From Vineibacter terrae (GTDB taxonomy: Bacteria > Pseudomonadota > Alphaproteobacteria > Reyranellales > Reyranellaceae), in contig NZ_VDUZ01000010.1 of assembly GCF_008039615.1 (NCBI RefSeq), forward strand, positions 1-64,000: a stretch of DNA of 64,000 nt, in the 5' to 3' direction. The translations under genes and the position numbers were made by a program. Positions 59,082 through 64,000 of this stretch are shown one piece after another. Numbering within the stretch: position 1 is the stretch's first letter; the number at the start of each line of letters is the position of its first letter. The notes below the pieces were generated by a model. It was not told where the DNA came from, searched no databases, and saw only the letters and a list, made by a program, of their open reading frames with translations.

Positions 59082-60401
59082 ATGCGCCTCAGCCAGTATT
59101 TCCTGCCCACGCTCCGCGAGAATCCGGCCGAGGCCCAGATCGTGTCGCATCGCCTGATGCTGCGCGCCGGACTGATCCGCCAGCAGGCGGCCGGGATCTA
59201 CGCCTGGCTGCCGCTGGGCTACCGCGTGCTGCGCAACATCGAGCGCATCGTGCGCGAGGAGCAGGATGCCTCGGGCGCGCAGGAAGTGTTGATGCCGACC
59301 ATCCAGTCGGCCGACCTCTGGCGTGAGAGCGGCCGCTACGACGCCTATGGCCCGGAAATGCTGCGCATCAAGGACCGCCACGACCGCGAGATGCTCTACG
59401 GACCGACCAACGAGGAGATGATCACCACCATCTTCCGTGACGGCGTGAAGAGCTACCGCGACCTGCCGCTGAACCTCTATCACATCCAGTGGAAATTCCG
59501 CGACGAGGTGCGGCCGCGTTTCGGCGTGATGCGCGGGCGCGAGTTCCTGATGAAGGACAACTACTCGTTCGACATCGACAAGGCCGGCGCGACGCGCTCC
59601 TACAACAGGATGTTCGTCGCCTACCTGCGCACCTTCGCGCGCATGGGCCTGAAGGCGATCCCGATGCGGGCCGACACCGGTCCGATCGGCGGTGACCTCA
59701 GCCACGAGTTCATCATCCTGGCCGAGACGGGCGAAAGCGCGGTGTTCTGCGACAGGGACCTGGTCGACAAGGACATCCTGGGCCGCGCCATCGACTACGC
59801 CGGCGACCTGCAGCCGCTGGTCAACGAATGGACGGCGCAGTACGCCGCCACCGACGAGATGCACGACGCGGCCAGGTTCGAGACCGAGGTGCCGGCCGGG
59901 CGGCGTCTTGCGGCGCGCGGCATTGAGGTCGGCCACATCTTCTATTTCGGCACCAAGTATTCGGCGCCGATGAACGCGGTGGTGTCGGGCCCCAAGGGCG
60001 AGCCGATCACGGTCGAGATGGGCTCCTACGGCATCGGCGTGTCGCGGCTGGCCGGCGCCATCATCGAGGCCAGCCATGACGACGCCGGCATCATCTGGCC
60101 GGAGTCGGTGGCCCCGTTCAGGATCGGGCTGCTGAACCTGAAGCCGGATGACGGCGCCGTGTCCAAGGCGTGCAACGACCTCTATGCGACGCTGCGGGCC
60201 AAGGGCGTCGAGGTGCTCCACGACGACCGCGACCTGCGGCCCGGCGCGAAGTTCGCCGACATGGACCTGATCGGCCTGCCGTGGCAGGTGATCATCGGGC
60301 CCAAGGGGCTGGCCGCGGGCAAGGTCGAGGTGAAGAACCGCGCGACAGGCGCCCGCTCGGAGCTGGCGCTGGATCAGGTCGCCGCCACGTTCGCCGCATG
60401 A
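59082..60401 (+). CDS. proS: Prolyl-tRNA synthetase (short bacterial form)
   Basis: A 439-aa class II synthetase. [20 protein letters not shown] start, [12 protein letters not shown], the class II motif 2 [20 protein letters not shown] and [14 protein letters not shown] are present. It lacks the roughly 180-residue editing insertion of E. coli ProS, as is usual in alphaproteobacteria, so Ala-tRNA-Pro editing would need a separate ProX-like protein. The ATG at 59082 gives the standard N-terminus. Confidence 0.97.
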   Translation: MRLSQYFLPTLRENPAEAQIVSHRLMLRAGLIRQQAAGIYAWLPLGYRVLRNIERIVREEQDASGAQEVLMPTIQSADLWRESGRYDAYGPEMLRIKDRHDREMLYGPTNEEMITTIFRDGVKSYRDLPLNLYHIQWKFRDEVRPRFGVMRGREFLMKDNYSFDIDKAGATRSYNRMFVAYLRTFARMGLKAIPMRADTGPIGGDLSHEFIILAETGESAVFCDRDLVDKDILGRAIDYAGDLQPLVNEWTAQYAATDEMHDAARFETEVPAGRRLAARGIEVGHIFYFGTKYSAPMNAVVSGPKGEPITVEMGSYGIGVSRLAGAIIEASHDDAGIIWPESVAPFRIGLLNLKPDDGAVSKACNDLYATLRAKGVEVLHDDRDLRPGAKFADMDLIGLPWQVIIGPKGLAAGKVEVKNRATGARSELALDQVAATFAA

Positions 60402-60407
60402 GGGTTG

Positions 60408-60535
60408 TTTCGGACCGCGCGCAGCCTGCCCTGAGCCCGCCGAAGGGTCCACGCGCGCATCGGCGCGGCAGCGCCGCTAATTCGCTCTCCGCTTCGCTGC
60501 GAGCGATTGCGCGCGTGGACGCGTGCGGTCCGAAA
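60408..60535. repeat. Palindromic element TTTCGGACCGC...GCGGTCCGAAA
   Basis: A 128-bp inverted repeat between proS and the first lolC/E gene. Outer arms TTTCGGACCGC / GCGGTCCGAAA, inner arms GTCCACGCGCGC / GCGCGCGTGGAC. It starts 6 bp after the proS stop and ends 5 bp before the next ATG, leaving that gene without a standard ribosome site. Confidence 0.85.
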
Positions 60536-60540
60536 TAGCC

Positions 60541-61872
60541 ATGGCTTTCAGCGCTGTCGAACGCCTGATCTCGCTGCGCTACCTGAGGGCGCGGCGGGAA
60601 GAGGGCTTCATTTCGATCATCGCCTGGTTCTCGCTGATCGGCATCGCCCTGGGCGTCGGCACGCTGATCGTCGTGATGGCGGTGATGAACGGCTTTCGTG
60701 TCGAGCTGCTCAATCAGATCACGGCGGTCAACGGCCACCTCGGCGTGACATCGGGCCGGGGGCCGATCACCGACTACGAGCCGTTGCTGGACAAGATCCG
60801 GGCCGTGCCGGGCGTGGCCAACGCCAATGCTGTGGTCGAAGGCCAGGCCGTGGTGGTGTCGCCCGATGGCGTGCGCGGCGTCATGGTGCGCGGCATGCCT
60901 CTGCCGGCCCTGGAGGCGCGGGGCCCGATCGCGCGGTCGCTCGAGCCGGCGGTGGTGGCCACGCGCTCGGGCCGGCCGCGCGCCGACGTCTGCGCCCCGC
61001 GCGACGGCGCGCCTGCGGCGATCGGCGCGCGCGGCCGGCTGGCCGATCTCGCCGACGACGGCAGCGTGGCGATGGGCGTGCGGCTGGCAGAGACATTGGG
61101 CGTGCAGGTCGGCAATGACATCGAGCTCGTCTCGCCGCGCACCATCGACACGCCGGTCGGCCGGGTGCCGCGCAAGATCAGGCTGCGTGTCGCCGCGATC
61201 TTCGAGGTCGGCATGTTCGACTACGACTCGAACTTCATCTACATGCCGATCCAGAAGGCGCAGGACTTCTTCGACATGCCCGGCCAGATCTCGCTGATCG
61301 AGGTCTTCGCCGCCGATTCGGCCAGCTACCGCCGGCTGGCGGGGCCGATATCGCAGGCCCTGGACTGGAAGGCCTATGCCTTCGACTGGATCGAGGCCAA
61401 CGCCGGCTTCTTCAACACCGTGCAGATCCAGACCAACGTGATGTTTCTGGTCCTGACCATGATCATCGTTGTCGCCGCCTTCAACATCGTGTCCAGCCTG
61501 ATGATGCTGGTGCGCACCAAGGGACCCGACATCGCCATCCTGCGCACGATGGGCGCCTCGCGCGGGCAGATCCTGCGCATCTTCCTGATCGACGGCATGG
61601 GCATCGGCCTGGTCGGGGTCGGCATCGGCGTGGTGCTGGGGCTGCTGTTCGTGCGCAACATCGAGGCCATCAGGCAGGGCCTGCAGTCGACGTTCAGCGT
61701 CTGCCTGTTCGACCCCCAGCTCTACCTGCTGTCCGAGCTGCCGGCGCGCATCTCCGCCGGCGAGGTGACGTCGATCGCGGTGATGGCGCTGGTCTTCGCC
61801 TTCTTCGCCACGCTCTATCCGGCCTGGGCCGCGACCCGCCTCGATCCCCTGGAGGGCCTGCGCCGTGGGTAG
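60541..61872 (+). CDS. lolC: Lipoprotein-releasing ABC transporter permease, first copy (LolC/LolE type)
   Basis: A 443-aa MacB/FtsX-fold permease with one N-terminal helix (about 25-50), a large periplasmic domain, and three C-terminal helices (about 305-335, 350-385 and 400-425). ISLRYLRARREEGFISIIAW and GVGTLIVVMAVMNGF match LolC/E. Compared with the second copy it has about 25 extra residues (RPRADVCAPRDG region). With LolD it extracts lipoproteins from the inner membrane for LolA. The ATG at 60541 immediately follows a repeat and has no clear ribosome site. Confidence 0.9.
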   Translation: MAFSAVERLISLRYLRARREEGFISIIAWFSLIGIALGVGTLIVVMAVMNGFRVELLNQITAVNGHLGVTSGRGPITDYEPLLDKIRAVPGVANANAVVEGQAVVVSPDGVRGVMVRGMPLPALEARGPIARSLEPAVVATRSGRPRADVCAPRDGAPAAIGARGRLADLADDGSVAMGVRLAETLGVQVGNDIELVSPRTIDTPVGRVPRKIRLRVAAIFEVGMFDYDSNFIYMPIQKAQDFFDMPGQISLIEVFAADSASYRRLAGPISQALDWKAYAFDWIEANAGFFNTVQIQTNVMFLVLTMIIVVAAFNIVSSLMMLVRTKGPDIAILRTMGASRGQILRIFLIDGMGIGLVGVGIGVVLGLLFVRNIEAIRQGLQSTFSVCLFDPQLYLLSELPARISAGEVTSIAVMALVFAFFATLYPAWAATRLDPLEGLRRG

Positions 61873-61889
61873 ACATGTCGGAAAAGTAT

Positions 61890-62047
61890 CCTCCCCAGCG
61901 AAGCTGGGGAGGTGCCCCGATACGACGTTTCGACGCGAAGCGTCGAAACGTCGGTGGGCGGAGGGGAGCCGACGTGGTCTTCGCAAGCCGGCACCACGTG
62001 GGTTCCCCCTCCGGCCTTCGGCCACCTCCCCCACGTTGTGGGGGAGG
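61890..62047. repeat. Palindromic element inside the lol operon, copy 2 of the CCTCCCC type
   Basis: 158 bp with the same blocks as the nuo copy: CCTCCCCAGC then GCTGGGGAGG, GGTGCCCCGA, GGCGGAGGGGAGCCGACGTG, CACCACGTGGG, CCCCCTCCGGCCTTCGGCC and CCTCCCCCACGTTGTGGG then GGAGG. It is longer because a 31-bp perfect palindrome (61923-61953) interrupts the GGTGCCCC block. Its last bases GGGGGAGG end 8 nt before the ATG at 62056. Confidence 0.9.
61923..61953. repeat. 31-bp perfect palindrome nested in the lol-operon element
   Basis: CGACGTTTCGACG and CGTCGAAACGTCG are perfect 13-bp arms around CGAAG. The nuo-operon copy has only AAGGGGCGG at this point, so the palindrome looks like an insertion into the larger element. 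Confidence 0.8.
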
Positions 62048-62055
62048 GGATCCCC

Positions 62056-63315
62056 ATGACCCTCTTCCCGACTCGTCCCGAGCGCATGATCGCGCTGCGC
62101 TACCTGCGCACCCGCGAGCAGGACGGCTTCATCTCCTTCATCGCCATCTTTTCCCTGATCGGCGTGGCGCTGGGTGTGGCCACGCTGATCGTGGTGCTGG
62201 CCGTCATGAACGGCTTCCGCGGCGAGCTCTACAACCGCATCCTGGGCGTGAACGGCCACATCCAGGTGGCGCCTGAGAAAGGCGTGATCAGTGATTGGGA
62301 GCCGCTGGTGACACGGCTGGCCGCCATTCCCGGGGTGACCGCGGTGACGCCGGTGGCCGAGCGGCAGACGATGGTCACGGTCGAGGGGCTGACGCGGGCC
62401 ATCACGCTTCGCGGCATCCGTCCGGAGGATCTGGAGAGCCGCGAGATCATCGCCAGGAACCTCACCGGCAACTCGTTGGCCGGGTTCACCGACAAGCCCA
62501 ATCCCATCGTGCTGGGCGATCGCCTGCGCCAGGCGCTGGGGGTGCGCTTCGGCGACCAGATCCGTGTCACGGCTTATGTGCGCGACGACAAGGGAGCGGT
62601 GCAGACGCGCCCGGTGACCTACGAGGTGATCGCAAGCTTCCTGACCCGGCGCATGGAGTTCGACCTGAACCTGGCGTTCATCCCGCTCGACCTGTTCCAG
62701 GAGGATTTCGGCCTGGCCGAGGATGCCGTGACCGCGATCGACATCATGATCGCCGATCCCGCCCGCGCCGCCGACATGGTGCCCCTGGTGCGCCAGCGGC
62801 TGGAGCGCGACGGGCTGCGGGTCAGCGACTGGCGCACGCGCAATGCACGGCTGGTGGGCGCCCTGGAGCTGGAACGCGTCATGATGTTCCTGATCCTGGG
62901 GCTGATCGTGCTGGTGGCCTCGATGAACGTGATCGCGAGCTTCACCATGCTGGTGCGCACCAAGGGTAGGGGCATCGCCATCCTGCGCACCATGGGCGCC
63001 ACCCGCGGCGGTGTCGTGCGCATCTTCTTCCTGGCCAGCGCCAGCGTTGGCGTCGTGGGCACGCTGGTAGGCGCTGCGCTTGGCCTGCTGATCTGCGCCA
63101 ACATGAAGCCGCTGGGGACGTTCCTCACTGCCGTCACCGGTGGACCGATGCGCAGCGGCGAGGTCGATTTCCTGGCCTCGCTGCCGGTGCGCGTCGACAT
63201 GCGCGAGGTCGCCGCGATCCTGATCCTGGCGCTGGCGCTGTCGCTGGCCGCCGCCATCTATCCGGCCCGCCGCGCGGCGCGGCTCGATCCGGTCGAGGCC
63301 TTGCGTTATGAGTGA
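62056..63315 (+). CDS. lolE: Lipoprotein-releasing ABC transporter permease, second copy (LolC/LolE type)
   Basis: A 419-aa permease of the same fold as its neighbour. [59 protein letters not shown], and a C-terminal [20 protein letters not shown] match LolC/E. The two copies align along their whole length, so they arose by duplication or represent LolC plus LolE; calling this one lolE is by analogy. The ATG at 62056 uses a ribosome site lying in the end of the preceding repeat. It overlaps lolD by 8 nt. Confidence 0.9.
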   Translation: MTLFPTRPERMIALRYLRTREQDGFISFIAIFSLIGVALGVATLIVVLAVMNGFRGELYNRILGVNGHIQVAPEKGVISDWEPLVTRLAAIPGVTAVTPVAERQTMVTVEGLTRAITLRGIRPEDLESREIIARNLTGNSLAGFTDKPNPIVLGDRLRQALGVRFGDQIRVTAYVRDDKGAVQTRPVTYEVIASFLTRRMEFDLNLAFIPLDLFQEDFGLAEDAVTAIDIMIADPARAADMVPLVRQRLERDGLRVSDWRTRNARLVGALELERVMMFLILGLIVLVASMNVIASFTMLVRTKGRGIAILRTMGATRGGVVRIFFLASASVGVVGTLVGAALGLLICANMKPLGTFLTAVTGGPMRSGEVDFLASLPVRVDMREVAAILILALALSLAAAIYPARRAARLDPVEALRYE

Positions 63316-63994
63316 ACCCGTGGCCGCCCTGGCGCTGCGCGACATCCGCCGCACCTTCCACCAGGGCGACAGGACCCTGGAGGTCCTGCGCGGCGCCGAG
63401 CTGGAGCTGCAGCCGGGCGAGATCGTGGCCCTGGTCGGCCCGTCCGGGGCCGGCAAGTCGACGCTGCTGCATATCGCCGGCTTGCTCGAGAAGCCCGATG
63501 GCGGCGACGTGCTGCTCGACGGCCGCCCGGCGGCCGGCCTGTCCGATGCCGAGCGCACGGCGCTGCGCGGGCGCTATCTCGGCTTCGTCTACCAGTACCA
63601 CCACCTGCTGCCGGAGTTCTCGGCCCTGGAGAACGTGATGCTGCCGCAGATGCTGGTCGGCACCGGCCGCGCGGTGGCCCGCAGCCGGGCGCACGAGCTG
63701 CTCACCATGGTCGGCCTGGCCGAGCGCGAGAGCCATCGCCCGGCGCGGCTTTCGGGCGGCGAGCAGCAGCGCGTCGCCATCGCGCGCGCCGTGGCCAACG
63801 CGCCGCGCGTGCTGCTGGCCGATGAGCCGACCGGCAATCTCGATCATGCCACGTCGGATACGGTCTTCCGTCAGCTCCTGGCCCTGACCCGGGGCGCCGG
63901 CCTTGCCGCCCTGATCGCCACCCATAACCCCGAGCTGGCCGGCCGGATGGACCGCATCGTGCGGCTGGAGGACGGCGTGATCGTGCCCGGGTGA
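63308..63994 (+). CDS. lolD: Lipoprotein-releasing ABC transporter ATP-binding protein
   Basis: A 228-aa ATPase. Walker [10 protein letters not shown] (about 47-55), Q-loop [20 protein letters not shown], signature [14 protein letters not shown] and Walker [13 protein letters not shown]. The [16 protein letters not shown] stretch is typical of LolD. It powers the two permeases encoded just upstream. The gene ends 6 nt before the window edge. Confidence 0.96.
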   Translation: MSEPVAALALRDIRRTFHQGDRTLEVLRGAELELQPGEIVALVGPSGAGKSTLLHIAGLLEKPDGGDVLLDGRPAAGLSDAERTALRGRYLGFVYQYHHLLPEFSALENVMLPQMLVGTGRAVARSRAHELLTMVGLAERESHRPARLSGGEQQRVAIARAVANAPRVLLADEPTGNLDHATSDTVFRQLLALTRGAGLAALIATHNPELAGRMDRIVRLEDGVIVPG

Positions 63995-64000
63995 TTTTCT

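Noticed and set aside
60292-63558. 1088-codon open frame on the minus strand opposite proS, lolC, lolE and lolD
   Set aside because: Antisense to clear lol genes and spanning repeats. Its composition is that of a shadow frame, and several similar frames exist opposite lon, nuoG and nuoL.

Overview
The window looks like chromosomal DNA of a GC-rich alphaproteobacterium. The evidence is a short (439 aa) bacterial-type prolyl-tRNA synthetase, a 14-gene nuoA-N operon with separate nuoC and nuoD, and the run birA-coaX-rnj-mce-DUF1467-(proS)-lolC/E-lolD behind nuo, which is a familiar alphaproteobacterial order. A Rhodospirillales or Reyranella-like affiliation is a guess; no rRNA is present to test it. 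Coding density is high and genes sit in long same-strand blocks.

Layout. 1-270: the left edge cuts an IS1182-like transposase gene. 420-10642: a catabolic and uptake region, with a minus-strand block (D-aminoacylase, a secreted alpha/beta hydrolase, a small antibiotic-biosynthesis-type monooxygenase, TRAP transporter dctP-dctQ-dctM, amidase) diverging from a tartrate/D-malate dehydrogenase and an orphan Bug-type solute receptor. 11066-16429: an ABC exporter half-transporter, a Tat-exported PhoD-like phosphatase and a molybdopterin oxidoreductase. 16463-17036: a DUF433/DUF5615 toxin-antitoxin pair whose toxin carries a frameshift from a 5-bp tandem duplication. 17168-19012: glnB-glnA behind a sigma-54-like promoter. 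19235-25907: a 2OG-Fe(II) oxygenase-like protein, a class I aminotransferase, a large Orn/Lys/Arg decarboxylase and a Tat-exported amine oxidase. 26086-28130: kynU-kynA. 28165-30698: tRNA-His, a small membrane protein and the NAD(P)HX repair enzyme.

30839-38279 is a proteostasis block: tRNA-Leu, tig, clpP, clpX, lon, HU, tRNA-Val, tRNA-Asp. 38469-52736 is the complete complex I operon nuoA-N. 52855-57043 holds birA, coaX, rnj, mce and a DUF1467 gene. A minus-strand purine permease (57346-58638), and next to it a candidate small RNA, break this conserved run before proS, two tandem LolC/E-type permeases and lolD finish the window.

The most unusual signal is not a gene. The window carries at least seven families of long inverted-repeat elements of about 30-250 bp. 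Several lie inside operons (nuoI/nuoJ, lolC/lolE, coaX/rnj, mce/DUF1467, proS/lolC), and several are nested in one another. In two places the end of one family lies where the Shine-Dalgarno sequence of the next gene should be, so the repeat appears to supply the ribosome binding site.
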